Positions 43,066-55,907 of a stretch of DNA of 64,000 nt are shown in pieces; the first letter of the stretch is position 1, and each line of letters begins with the position of its first letter. This stretch comes from Nothopassalora personata. Its lineage: Eukaryota > Ascomycota > Dothideomycetes > Mycosphaerellales > Mycosphaerellaceae. The translations under genes and the position numbers were made by a program. The stretch is taken from contig CM066295.1 in assembly GCA_033816765.1 (NCBI GenBank), forward strand, positions 558,001 to 622,000, read 5' to 3'. The notes under the pieces are model-generated. The model searched no databases and was not told the DNA's origin. It worked only from the letters and a program-made list of their open reading frames with translations.

Positions 43066-44436
43066 AGGGAAGGTGATCTGATTTGATCTGCATTTAGCGA
43101 AGGCGCTCGGCGTTTTAGGCCAATTGTATGATACATACGCGCAATGAATTCGGAGCGCCTCTTCATTCTAACATCACCTACTGTAGGCCATTCACAAGCA
43201 AGCCCACGGGCAAGGTGGGGTGGCTGGCACAATGTATACATATTTATTGCTTCTTCCTAAGGTGACCAAGAGACTGTATTCAACAGCTTCATACGATATA
43301 CTATTATCTTCGTTGACCTCATATGTGTACCTCATCTCAATGCCAAGGCATAGTGAGTGGATCTCGCGTCGGCACATCATCCGATCCCGGCAGTCACCCA
43401 AACCTTGAATTGACACGATGTCGAAAACAGCAGCCACAACACGATCTCATCTTCACCAACCTCGTGACTGAAGCACGACGTCTGCACGACATGGTGGACG
43501 GCTCATTGCAGAGTCAAGCAGAACTCATGTCACTGCTTGATGATGTACTACGATGGTCAACGTGACCGCCTGTCTCGAGCCGCACCTGCCCACGTTTGAA
43601 ACGCGATGCACGCGTCAAGTGTCAAGTAACGGAGGACCATTAGGATCTGCCTTGTTGTCACTGGACGATCTCCCCAGGTGCATCCGTCATGGCCCAACTT
43701 TGCGCACTCCTGCTGGTTATGGCTTTGATGGACCAAGTCGTCGGATTTGCCCCCCAACCCAGGACGCTGGTACGGTCGGCTCGCTTGGGTACCTGATTTG
43801 AAAGCATTTGCAACTGTACAACGATACATCGCTCGTACTTCCACGGCGAAGTACAGCAGTGATCCAGTCTGTTTTCACGTCCGACCGTAACCCGCTTTGA
43901 TCCTTGACAAGGCCTAGAGCAGGCAAAGGGACGACAGAAACACCGTGAAAGAACTCTATAACCTAGCCACCCGCGGTTTTATGACATCCGGCAGAGCGTT
44001 TTACAATCGGCAGAGCGTTTTACAATCGGCAGAGCGTTTTACAATCGGCAGAGCGTTTTTGCACCATCGACGCTGGTTATGCTTCTCTCTCGACCTTGCA
44101 GAAGCCAGTCAGACCGGTGGACTACGATCGGACATGGGAAGAGACTGTATCATCTATACTCTCGACAGCGCCGCCGCTCGCAGAAGGACACCACCTCATG
44201 TATGTCTGAACACACTGAACACAAAACAAAGTAGACACCTGCTGAATCCGTCCTCGTTGCTGGCAGATTGCAGGCAGAGTTCATGCACCCCCGCGTGAAC
44301 CCCGACCCATGTCATGTCCATGGAGATCACCAAAGTTGCACCACTCTAATGTAACTCTACGTGGGTATTAATCCAGCTCTCCCCTTCGGATTGCTTGTCC
44401 GGTACCTTGTCTCTCGCTTTCCTCATTCGTTTGAAG
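43066..44436. other. Intergenic region with a tandem repeat
   Basis: About 1.4 kb between TRS85 and the mannosidase gene. Short frames on both strands lack domains. The 19-bp tandem repeat is listed separately. Confidence 0.45.
43989..44061. repeat. 19-bp tandem repeat, about 3.8 copies
   Basis: The unit CGGCAGAGCGTTTTACAAT repeats without change at 43989, 44008 and 44027, with a partial fourth copy ending GCGTTTTT. A perfect short minisatellite, likely length-polymorphic. No spacers, so not CRISPR-like. It lies about 380 bp upstream of the mannosidase start. Confidence 0.9.
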
Positions 44437-46979
44437 ATGGGTAGATTTCTTATTTTTCCGTTGCTGGCGCAGATTGCTGTTGCGCAAGTGGCAGATCCGC
44501 TGAAGTTTGTTAATCAATTGATTGGGACGACGAACGGAGGTATTTGCGAGTGAGGGCAAGTCAGCGGTATTGATGCTGATGTGCAACGCAGGCAATGTCT
44601 TCGCGGGTGCCACTTTGCCCTACGGCTTGGCTAAGGCGGTCGCCGATACCAATAGCGAGTCGCGTCAAGGGGGATTTACAACAGATGGAGCGAATATAAC
44701 AGGTTTCTCCAGCATGCACGATTCTGGTACTGGGTAGGTGGAACATTCGTGTCAAGGAGTTGAATCCAGCCGCGACAGTACTGACGGCATGTAGAGGAAG
44801 CCCATCACTTGGCTTGTTTCCTCTATTCCCTTACGCCTCGTGCGCGAACGATACGATCGATGGCTGCAAATTACCAAAGATCTCGCGCGCCACGCCGTAC
44901 GTCAATGATTCAGTCAAAGCAGCTCCAGGGTACTTCAGCCTGCAGCTGCAAAGTGGCATCCAAGGCGAGATGACGACAGCACAACATACATCCCTCTTCC
45001 GCTTTACGTTCCCAAACGGCGATAGTCCTGCGATCATCTTGGATCTGTCCGATCTCTCAGACTCGAGGCAAGACAATGCTAGCATTTCGGTCGACGACAA
45101 TGGGCGCATGACTGGAGAAGCGAGGTTTCAGCCATCTTTCGCTCAGGGAGACTATGTGGCATACTTTTGCGCAGACTTCCGAGGCTCAATTAGAGAAAGT
45201 GGTATCTATGTGAACAGCCGAGGAAGTGCGGATGTGAAGGACTTGAAGATTTCGAGAAGTATCAACGGCTATCCTCTCCCAGGTGGCGGTTTTATTCGGT
45301 TCACAGATTCTAAACCAGTTCTGGTGAGGATGGGCTTGAGCTACATCAGCAGCGACCAAGCATGCCAGCTTGCAGAGGACGAGATTCCAGACTTCGATTT
45401 CAAAGAGATCAGAACTACTGCGAGCGACATTTGGAGGCGAAAGATGAGCCCGATCGACGTGTCTACGAAGGGCGTGGACGACAGCGTCCTCACGAACTTC
45501 TATTCTGGAATCTACCGGACTATGGTCAATCCACAGAACTATACTGGTGTCAACCCAGTGGTTTCAGCGGACACGATCTACTTTGATAGCTACTACTGGT
45601 GAGTTGCGGTCTACATACGAGCAATCTGGGATCAGACTGACAATTCTGCAGTATCTGGGATCTCTTTCGCTCGCAGATGCCTTTCCTTACGATTTACGAC
45701 ACGCCGGCATTGATTGAAATGATTCAAGGTCTGTTGACACTGTACAAAGCTCAAGGGTGGCTTCCAGATTGCCACATGTCATTGAATAAAGGCTACACTC
45801 AGGGTGGCAGCAATGCTGATGTTGTCATGGCGGATGCCTATGTCAAGCTGAACCAGACTGCCGAGATCGACTGGGACTTGGTGTATGAGGCAGTGGTCAA
45901 GGACGCTGAAGAAGAGCCATATGGTACGTTACGAGTCCCCAAGTACTAAGCTCAAGCCTAACCTCGTCACAGACTGGTGCTGCCAAGGTCGAGGAGGACT
46001 CGACAGCTGGAAACGCCTGGGCTACATCCCTGTGCAGGACTTTGACTATAAGGGCTTCGGGACTATGACACGATCAGTCTCCAGAACCCTCGAATACAGC
46101 TACAACGACTTCTGCATATCTGAGATCGCGCGTGGCCGCGGCAATCAAGGCGATGCCGAGAAGTACGAGAGATCCAGCGAGAATTGGCAGAACCTCTTCA
46201 AAGCCGACCAGACCTCCAACTTGATCAACACCACGCAGGATACAGGTTTCGTTGGCTTCTTCCAGCCCAAATACCTCAACCAGACCTGGGGCTTCCAGGA
46301 CCCACTCTACTGCTCCAATCTTGACACTGGCGGATCCTGCTCGCTGCAGAACACAGCCGGCGAGACCTTCGAGAGCTCGATCTGGGAGTACTCATACTAC
46401 GTCCCTCACGACCAAGCCCTCCTCATCAGCACTTTCGGCGGTCCGGACACTTTCGTACGCCGGCTGGACTACCTACACGACCGCAACATCACCTACATCG
46501 GCAACGAGCCTGCCTTCCTCACAGTCTTCCAATACCACTACGCCGGCCGTCCCGCCTTGTCCGCTAAGCGCGCACACTATTACGTGCCGAGTTTCTTCTC
46601 CCCCACGACCGGCGGTTTGCCCGGCAACGACGATTCCGGCACAATGGGTGCATTCCTCGCCTTCACTATGATGGGACTGAATCCAGTTCCTGGACAGGAT
46701 GTGTACCTCATCACACCGCCGTTCTTTGAGTCGGTGAACATTACAAGCCCTGTCACTGGCAATGTTGCGACGATCCGCAATGTGGGCTTTGATCCGAGTT
46801 ACGAGGCGATTTATATTCAGAAGGCTACGCTGGATGGCAAGCCGTGGACGAAGAATTGGATTGATCATAGCTTCTTCTTGGAGGGCAAGGAGTTGGTGCT
46901 TACTTTGGGCAGGAATGAGAGTCAGTGGGGACGGAGGACGGAGGATTTGCCGCCGAGCTTGAGTAAGTATGAGTTTTAG
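44437..46979 (+). CDS. Secreted GH92 alpha-1,2-mannosidase
   Basis: Five exons (44437-44539, 44592-44733, 44795-45598, 45652-45923, 45973-46979) give 775 residues. An 18-residue hydrophobic start (FLIFPLLAQIAVAQV) is a signal peptide. Family 92 landmarks appear in order: VNQLIGTTNGGNVF, AGATLPYGLAKAV, GFSSMHDSGTG, the central SDTIYFDSYY-WDLFRSQMPF region, KGYTQGGSNADVVMADAY, and the C-terminal SFFSPTTGGLPGNDDSGTMGAF and PGQDVYLITPPFF stretches. GH92 enzymes are calcium-dependent exo-alpha-mannosidases that trim mannose from N- or O-glycans. Numerous NxT/S sites fit secretion. Length is usual for the family. Confidence 0.92.
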
Positions 46980-47860
46980 ATTGGCTTAGACTGGCTTCAA
47001 TCAGCATGCTGTCGTCTTTGCTGCCGTCTCGTTGGCGCACCCTGGTCGTTGGTCGATGTAAGTGTCGCGATGCAAGGCCTGTTCGAGAGATGAGGCATAG
47101 GGCAACCAGGCTCTCCGTCAGCGTGGTGTATTGATCTCCGTGCTGGGTACATGGTCTGTACTTGGAGTAGAAGGCTGCGATAAGATGGCAGGCTTTCGTT
47201 GACTATTCGCGTCGAAATGTGACGCGGAGGAGCACTGATGTCATTGTACAATACCCTCGAGGACGACTGCATTGCAATGTCTGGCTAGAGCAGCCACACC
47301 ACGCCACCCTTGAGATGTTTCTCCTCTACAAACTTCTTGGCCCATAAGCGTTCTCGATGAATTGCCCTGCATTCTCCACGATGCGAATCAACAAAGATGT
47401 GAAGATCTGGACGCTCAAAAATCAACAATGGTACAGTTTGTTAATGTCGTCCCGCTGGTTCCTTCGGCACACGACCTCAAGCCTAATGGCCTGAGGCATA
47501 GAACTAGTTCTGGAGAATCGGGATGGCTTCTGCGAAAAATGCGGTTCAAAGAAAGCTCGCAAATCGTCCTTTTTACCATAGCCAATCGCAACAATATACA
47601 CACACACAAGCCTCGCATGCGCTGTGCGCTCGATCTAGCACACTTCCGCTACGCACGTTAAAGTAAAGAATAGATCCTGGCTTCGTGGTACTGGGCCGCG
47701 CCAATAGCCGCGACAAGCGCCGCGCGGGCGCAACGTAGCCGCAGCAGGAAGCTAGTGGCAACTGCCTGGTACAGTACAGTGTTTCGCACGAGTGAGAAAC
47801 TTGCCGAGCGAGCCGAATCACACGACTCTTTACCTCTTCGCTTCTCAGGTTGTTTGCACG
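46980..47860. other. Intergenic, nothing recognised
   Basis: Separates the mannosidase stop from the TRP channel start. Overlapping short frames only; the part before 47861 should hold the channel's promoter. Confidence 0.45.
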
Positions 47861-50818
47861 ATGCGTGGTGGTCGCACACTGCCGGACTTGCCCAAGGTCG
47901 ACGGCTCTGAGTCCTTTGACCTGCTTGTGAGGAAGCTGAGCGTGTAGGTACTGCCGCGGCGGACGCGAAGTGGCCGGGGTGGGAGATCCGTGGATTGCTG
48001 ACATGCTGGTGCTGCAGGTACTTCGTGCAGGCGATTGAGGCACCGCATGAGTGGGATGACCTGAGGAGGGACGTGTATGGGCAATTGTTGAGGCCACTCG
48101 TGCGGTTTCTTGTCGACGACGTCCAGCATGAGGCGGTCGTCAGTGCTTTGCTGTAAGCGTCACGGATATCGAGAACTATTGGCATGCGTCCCATCGCTGA
48201 CTTTCCGTAGGGCACTGAAGTGGCACTTCTCGGCCTTGGAGGCTGGAGATGATCGCGGCATCAACGAGACGCGTGGTCTGGCGTGTGAATTAGTGGCCTG
48301 GTATGTTAACGGCGTGAGCAGCTGGGTCTTGCCCATCGCGCGAGCCTTATGCCACACAGAGGGACCCGGAGACTCTCGTGCTGACTTAGTGACAGGCGCT
48401 TTGTGACCCAACTTACACAGCGCGAGACCATAGACTTCCTCTGCTATGACTTGCCTCCTCCTCGGAAAGTGCAGAACCCGGAAAATGGCAACGGCGACAT
48501 AGAGAATACCGACTACGACGGAGTTTTGGAAGAAGCGTCACACGAACGAGCGCCTCTCCTGGACACGCCTGCCTTCGGAGTTGACGAGTCTTTCTACGAC
48601 GAGCATGTCCAAAGAGATTCGATTTGTGCTGAAGAGTCCGACTTTGCTTCGATTTTTGCCAACCTGAATGCTCTGGAGATTGCAGCAGTCGCCAATGCTA
48701 AAGCTTTTCTGAGCCAGAAGTCAATTCAGCAGATCATCGGTCAGATCTGGACGGGCGACGTTGTGTTCTGGGAGACCCTGAGCAAACATTCTGTGAAGCG
48801 AGCTAAAGCCTACAGGAAGAATCAAACGGACCCTTTCTGCAGGCTGCGAGTGCCCCTGTACCTCAAGGCTTTTGAGGTATTCTTCTTTGCCGCGTTTCTG
48901 GTGTTCTATTACATCGTCTTGGTGCAGAAACACTCGAGCGCAGTCACGGTACCTGAGACTCTTCTCTATGTCTGGCTGGCTGCCTTCTCTTACAATGGTA
49001 TGTCCCTACGTCGGTCGAAGGTGATGTCCTTGCTGACGGATTTCTAGAGCTTGTGGAGTTCTGGGATGCTGGCACGACGTTCTACGCTACAGACTTCTGG
49101 TCGTTATGGGATCTCGGAATCATCTTCGTCGGAGCTGCCTTCTTCATTACTCGTATTGTTGGCTTGGTGCGGCACGATCACGTCGTGACGGACGTTGCTT
49201 TCGACATCTTGTCCGTTGAAGCTCTTTTCCTGGTGCCAAGGTAATTCCAGTGCTCATCGTGTTGGGCGAGTGATGCTTACACTATCCGCAGGATCTGCTC
49301 ATTGCTCAGCTTGCATCCATACTTTGGCATGCTGATACCCGTCCTAAAAGAGATGGTGAGTTGATCGGCGCCTGGCGAACATCTCAACGCTAACGTCAGT
49401 ACAGACCAAAGACTTCGTCAAGTTTCTTGGCCTTGTCAGCATATTGTACCTTGGTAGATGCCTGGAGCTGCTAACACGCTGCGAAGTTGGCTGACCATGG
49501 CTAGGTTTCAGCACATGCTTTTCGTTCTTGGCACGGGGCAACTACACTTTCGCCAACATGAATTGGATCTTGATCAAAGTCTTCTTTGGGTCAAGCTATT
49601 TAGGATTCGTGAGTACTATACAACTGCAGTATTGCCCCTACGCCGCATACTAATATTGGGACAGGACGTTGCAGAAGAAGTATGACCCCAGAAGGCACTT
49701 TGCAGCCGCCACCAACTGACATATTCCAGATCTCTCCCGTATTGGGAACATTGATAATGTTTGTGTTCGTCTGCATGACGAACATCCTACTGATAACGTC
49801 TCTCATCTCGTTGTTGAGCAACAAGCTTGACAAGGTACGTGGGTTGCACCAACTGGGCGGCTAATCGCTCGGCTACACAACGATTGGCCCACGGCTCACA
49901 ACGCCTCGACACAGGTCATGCTTCATGCTCGCGACGAGTACCTTTTCGTGTAAGTGATGAGCCTCGTTGTGGCAGTACATTGTGGAGTTCAGACTGATGG
50001 CAGTGTTAGCTACAGCGTCTTCGTCCTGGAAGCCAGCACAAGCAATAGGCTCACATTCTTTCTCCCACCACTGGTACGTTACCATTCCCCTCTAGTCACG
50101 GAGGACAAGCCATCTCGCGATCGTTTACATTTTCATGCTGGACTAAAGATGCGCATGCACTGCCGGCCATGTGGTCCATGGAATCATCCAGTAGGGCTTT
50201 TGCATGACCGCGGCCGGGAAGTCAACTCTTGCAGATTGTGCCACCAGGTGAAGAGCTCTTGAAACGAATCATAGCTGCCACATCTCGTTGAGTTGTTGGT
50301 TCTCCACGCCAGTGCCGTCGGAGCAGAAGTGCTAGTGGCACGAACACCGCGGCATAGATCGAGAGGTTACTGATCTTCTCACGCAGAACCTGTTGCCTCT
50401 GGCGCTTCGCCCTTTGCGGTTGGTCCTCCCGCCTGAGCAGCTACGAAGTGCTCGCATCGTCGTGCTCAAAGCAACCCACTGGCCTTTCGTGTTGCTCATT
50501 CTGGCCTACGAGCGCGGACGCTTATGGCTGGCGGATCGCCGCAGAGCCGGCTCGTCAAGCGTTTCCAACAGGCTCGGCCATAACTCCGCAGCCTCCTTGC
50601 GCCGACCACTGACAAGCAGGACCTTGTCTGGAGTCGCGCCTCTATTGGATGGTCAACCGCGTTCAGGCAGATCATCCGCAGAAGTGTCTGCTACGGCTCC
50701 TACAGCGGCACCTGAAACCGTTGAAGGACTTGGAGCTGCCGTTGCTAATCTCAGATTACAAGTTGAAGTGCTCACAGATCTGCTATCGCACCACAAAGCT
50801 GCGCAAAACGTGGCGTGA
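47861..50818 (+). CDS. Yvc1-like TRP vacuolar cation channel
   Basis: A gene of about ten exons from ATG 47861. The cytosolic N-terminal part reads VRFLVDDVQHEAVVSALL, INETRGLACELVAW and QRETIDFLCYDLPPP, as in fungal TRPY/Yvc1 proteins. Transmembrane segments lie in the exons at 48403-49047, 49053-49244 and 49290-49800, including LYVWLAAFSYNELVEFWDAG, a helix-rich ICSLLSLHPYFGMLIPVLKEM segment, and ARGNYTFANMNWILIKVFFG near the pore. The last exons give a C-terminal region with a coiled coil. Yvc1 releases calcium from the vacuole in response to stretch and osmotic shock. Exon borders are partly by eye (introns at about 47943, 48152, 48300, 48997, 49242, 49350, 49458, 49609, 49680 and several to 50390). 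Confidence 0.85.
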
Positions 50819-51555
50819 AGACGATCGCAGACGCACGGAAGCGCTAGATGATGAAGTGGAAGTCAAGTCACGACAGACATGCGACCTCCACGCTCTGGTG
50901 ATTGGTAGCAAAGCGAGGAAGTATTTCCGGCCGAAGCCAGCCCCGCAGGTCGCGCAAGTCCAACACTATTAAGCGCGGTCTTTCGGAGCTTGCAAGGGTC
51001 GTCCGCACGACTCCTGCACGCTTGCAACATCGGGGCGCCAGAAGGAGGCTCTTGCGATGGCTGTATGTGACTCGGACCGCAGCGTTTTCAAGCCGTTGCG
51101 GCGGGACGATGCCGCGCGACACGATCTCAGGCCATGCCGGGAGCCTCCCTTACGCAGAAGAACGGGGGAACTGCCCAGTATCGCCTCTCTGCATGGCCTT
51201 TCCCTGCCTGAGCTAAGGCCGCTATCGACGCAGTTGCGTTCACCTTCGTCGCTCGTTATGCTATGCTGGAGCTCAAATGATGCATGCGAACTTTGCTCAT
51301 CGTGCCAGTCTCTCCAGTTGCGTGCAGGGTCCCATATCGCCCCGGTATGTTAGACATGGTCCCGCGGCGCCACCTCTCCATGTGTCTCGATGTGCTTGGA
51401 TTGTGCTGTCTCTTCATCTTCGCATCAATTCTGCCGAACCGCTACCATGTAGCAACACCGCCTCCTAGTCAAATTTGGCGACAACATCTGTGGAGAGTGT
51501 GCAGTGCCTCATGACGCCAGTCGCACACGAGTCTCCAACTAACGTCTGAGTCAAC
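50819..51555. other. Intergenic, nothing recognised
   Basis: Between the channel and the C2H2 gene. Short frames lack domains. Likely 3' sequence of the channel and promoter of the zinc-finger gene. Confidence 0.45.
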
Positions 51556-52912
51556 ATGTACGATACATCTGTGGCTGCCCGTCCATCCCTCGACATGAGC
51601 CTCTTCCCAATACCAGATCCGGAGAAGTTGCGCATCGCGATGGAACAAAACTACCACTACTATCACAACCAAGACCGAGCCATGCCATCACCATCACGCG
51701 ATGCATTTGACACCAAGTCCGACATTGGAGGCGACAGTCCCTGGACGATGCCTCATGCCTCAGGACAAGATATGTATGCTGTCTCTCAGCCCATGGTCTG
51801 GCCGTCGCAACTATGGCAAAACCTAGCCTTTGATCCGCTACCTACGCCCACTGAATCGTCCTTTCGGCTTGAAGACACTACACCAACTGCACTTGGAATG
51901 CAAGGCTCATGGCCGGTGAACATGAACCCTACCCTTGCCTACGGCTCGTATCCTCAGTATACACGCCCCAACACAGGACTACCAAGCTACTCGATGCCCG
52001 CGTCGGCTACCGCTATTGCACCATGGGAGACAGTGCAACCCCAAACGACCTCTTTCGCGGACCTACAGTACGACTCACTGGGTAGGTCAGACTACACAAC
52101 CAGTTCAAGGCATAGTCTAGTGAACTCCTCGCCGTATAAAGACTCGGATGCTTGCTTCCTATCCTATGACTTACCTTGTATCAAGCTTGAGGACGCCGGA
52201 GAGTCGTCGCGGCCACACCTACATTCCCTTCCTGGCACGATACCTCATGCACAGCCGGCGCATAATATTTCAGGCGACCTATACTGTACACCACCATTGG
52301 CGGTGTCCAAGTCAGATTGGCTAGCATTAGATGCGCCGATCAAAGTTGATGAAGAGCAGAACTCCAAGCCACTCCTCCGACCACAGCCTAAGTCACCAAG
52401 ACCACGACGCAACCGTCCTCGACGGGCGGTATCTGAGGTGGCTTCTGCGTCTGCCGTCGAGGACCGAGGCAAGCGCGGCTACACCACTCCGGACAACTCC
52501 ACCTGCTGCTGCGACCACTGCGGCAAGCTCTTTGAACGAAGCTCCAACCTGAAGGCGCACATGGACACGCACGATCCTCTTCGCGACCAGCCTCATGCTT
52601 GCCAATATCCCGAGTGTACCAGGAGGTTTGTGCGACGTACGGATTTGGTTCGACACGAACAGAGTGTGAGGATTCTCCAATGATCGCTTCTATTGACGTC
52701 CGCTGACGTTCGCAGGTACATCTGAAGGAGCGCAAGCATCGATGCCCGTTATGCTTTGGCTGCTTCGCACGAAAGGACACATTGCAACGGTATGTTGTTC
52801 GTGATGCCTGCTATTAGTTTCGCTACTGACATCCCTTAGACATATCGAGGATGGATGTCCCAGACGACCAGAAATGAGAAAGCGTCTGGAGGAGGTGCGC
52901 AATGCTGTGTGA
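51556..52912 (+). CDS. C2H2 zinc-finger transcription factor
   Basis: Three exons (51556-52665, 52716-52789, 52840-52912) give 418 residues. The first 300 residues are Ser/Pro/Tyr-rich and disordered. A basic Pro/Arg patch (PRPRRNRPRRA) precedes the fingers. Finger one reads CDHCGKLFERSSNLKAHMDTH, finger two CQYPECTRRFVRRTDLVRHEQS (its His pair crosses the first intron), and finger three CPLCFGCFARKDTLQRH, split by the second intron and continuing IEDGC. The layout recalls fungal regulators with C-terminal fingers, but I do not assign an orthologue. A DNA-binding nuclear role is expected. Confidence 0.88.
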
Positions 52913-55907
52913 CAGTGGTCTGACCTCAAGGTCAGCAGCCCGACCACCTACCTTGCCAGAGTATCGATAATACCCTGTCTCGACAATGGTGGATCAGCTT
53001 CGCGACAATCAACGGGGAACTTCGGGACCGAAGACACGCAAGCCGACAAATGAGAGTCGAGACCGTCGAAGAAGTAGATAGTGTCCAGCGCTCGCGAGGA
53101 GTTGGCGGCGAGCGTTGATCATGAACACGGCGCCTCCGGGTATACGATACCATCATGCTTGAGGCAAGGACCTCCTGTTGTTGTTAGACATACATAAGCG
53201 TTACTTTAGAACGTGCATACATCGAGAAGGTCAACGCAACTGACGCGTGTGCCATTTCTCGGACATTGACCGAAGGACAATGCAGCTTCGAAAGCATAAG
53301 GGGCCACCGCAACGCTTGTAAAACCCGCTATGGAATAGAATTGCGCCAACGACTGTGATTGCAACTCCACCTCATACGGCATCGCATCTTGTCTCGTACT
53401 TATGCGGACCTCTGCTGTCTAGAGGATTCCTACTTTTGCCGAGCACGAGCCGCTGCCGCGACCCGAGAAATGCCACGGGCACGTCAAGGCGGGCGCTAGG
53501 CACGACTATCAAACATGCGCGGTGACTTGTTTACGTCCTCCTCCCGGCTAGAGCACTTCATCACACAATCGCATATTGCACCACCGTTCGCCCATGACGC
53601 AAAAGTGGACGAGCAGAACACGCGCTGCCGCATCGTCTGGCAGTTGAGTATGGATGCCAGGGTGACTTTACGATGCCGTCGCTGCCGAGATCGACCGGGA
53701 GGATGAATGCTCTTGATGTGATCACACCAGGATCGCAATCTAAAGGCGCATGAGAGAAACGTCACATGACGATCTGCTGGGTGCTCGCTCTCGAACGCCG
53801 AAGGCCTTACGCTCCGAAGAAAGCATGGCTGTGCCTCGGGGGGGGGGGGGGGGGGGGGGTCCAATGGCAAGCTCCGTACAGGATGAGGATGGCAGAAAGT
53901 TTGTCGATCAAGTCATACAGCAACCTCACCAGAAGTCCTGGCGCGTAGCTACGCAGTTCAATATATGTAACAGCAAGACTTTCTCTCGGACGCACGAAGG
54001 TGCTTGTGAGTTGAGCGTTGTTGACGAGGGTACTCGCGGATCGCAGGCTTAACGAACATATTGGCCGTGGTCTACCTACTAAGGTACAACAACGACTGCG
54101 CAAGCTCCGCACCTCGAAAGAAGTTATGATTGACGATACAAGGCAAGCAATTTACACCCCGAAGGATCCTGGTGCCTATGCCATCGGAAATCTCAGAGCC
54201 GTAATATCTCAAGGCAATTGCAGCAATGTTTCTGGGAAAGTATCAAATCGACATGGACTGGATTAGGCAGAAAGTTCGTGGACACTGGAACTCCATGTCC
54301 AGACAGCATGGCATGTGTTCAACCTAGAGGTCCTTTACACCACTGCGAACATGACCAACGGCGATCAATGTGTCCAGGCAGTAAAGAGCACATGTCCTTG
54401 CTGCAGGTTGCCCTGATTCCAGGCAGGAAGCAGAACGCGCTTGATCAGTCAAGATACCCTCTTCTACGCAGCTCGAACATTATCCAATGTGTCGCAAAGC
54501 CGAACACGAGGGTTCATTCTGCGAGACCTATGTGCCGCAGTCCGCGTCGAGACTGGGCACTGCGAAATCGCACCAGAGGATGGAAACATAATGAGCAGAG
54601 CTCACGCCTTCGGAAAGAGCTGTCCGGCTTGGTGACACATGATTCAGCCTGGAAGACATGTTCGAGGTACATGTAGGTGGCTCGACCCAAGACCCTTGTA
54701 CAAGCGTGGGAGGTAGGGATCTTAGACGACCCAAGAGTCTACCATGACGTGACAATCGCGGTAGTGCGGTCATGTCCCAAGGATCTGGTAGAAGGATGGG
54801 CATCTCCACCAGTCGTCCCTTGGTAGGAGCAACGGCTGTCCTCTTGGAATGGTCGCACTTCGATGCCTGATGCCTCGGCACATTCTGCGGTCTCGATTGA
54901 TATCTTGCCATCTATACAGCCGTCCCGACATCGCAAAGTTGTTGTTACACCGTTGAAAGTGCCACGTCCCAGGTGTGGTCCTGACAAAGTCCAGGAAACA
55001 TCGTTGAGGAGGAGCCACGAAAAAGCCACGCACGATTTGAGGGAACTGTGGCGCTTTTGGCTGTTGTGGCTGGCTATTCCTCACGGATGCAGTGCAATAT
55101 TTGGTGCCAAGCATCGCGGATCTTGATCTCTTCATTGGTTATGGTGCCTCTTAACGTCACTTCTATCCTCGACATGGCAACGATCTACTTTTATCCAGCT
55201 GGTATACTCAAATAGGCATCCCCTCGCCTGCTCCGCCTTTGCATTCCCCACGGTCCGTTGAGGTGCGTTAGTTCTAGCCAACCGCTTCACGCCTGTCAGT
55301 CGTGGAATGCAGCCGTTGCCAGAAACACCGCCATTCGCCTCGGTGTCCTGCACATCGGCCACGCGACGCAAGGGATTGTCGCAGGACCACACACCCTCGC
55401 TTCTTCCTGTTTTCACGCCATCCGAACGTTCCCTTTGGCTAGGTTTGCTGGAGGGGAACAAGACAAATAGTACACGTCGAAACTGGAACCAAACTGCTTG
55501 GCCGCGGAACCAACGCAATCCACACCGGACTCAGAACTGGTCAGCGTAAAGGAGCTCTGCGCTGCTTGCGACAATTCGTTTGCCACGTGCCAGCGCTCCA
55601 TACCTCGAAATCTTCCGGCTTTGAGCTTCTCAGATCGAACATCTTCTACTTCCGCATTCAACGAGGGTGAGGTCTTACCAGCGACCTGGGTTGCTCCCTA
55701 GACGACACCCGGCAGTCCAGGCACTGCATAGTGAACAACGGATTGATGCGCTTTCAGCTATGCCATCAGCGCATACTCGGTGGGTCGGTGCACGTTGAAT
55801 GCGCCATCCGCTGAAGATACATCATAAAGTGAGTTTTGGCTGTCTGGACCTTCTTGCGAATCTATGATACCGCAACTATCATTGTTACCGGGTTGCTGTC
55901 GCCTCGA
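52913..55907. other. Long gene-poor region with a G22 tract
   Basis: About 3 kb with only short overlapping frames on both strands, none with a domain or coherent splice pattern. It contains a 22-base G run listed separately. The right end should be the promoter of the receptor gene, whose frame opens without ATG at about 55836 but has its first ATG at 55908. Confidence 0.5.
53838..53859. repeat. Homopolymer of 22 G
   Basis: A run of 22 consecutive G on the plus strand. It could form a G-quadruplex; length is prone to sequencing and assembly error. Confidence 0.9.

Noticed and set aside
43989..44061. CRISPR-like array
   Set aside because: Direct tandem units with no spacers, in a fungal genome; it is a minisatellite.
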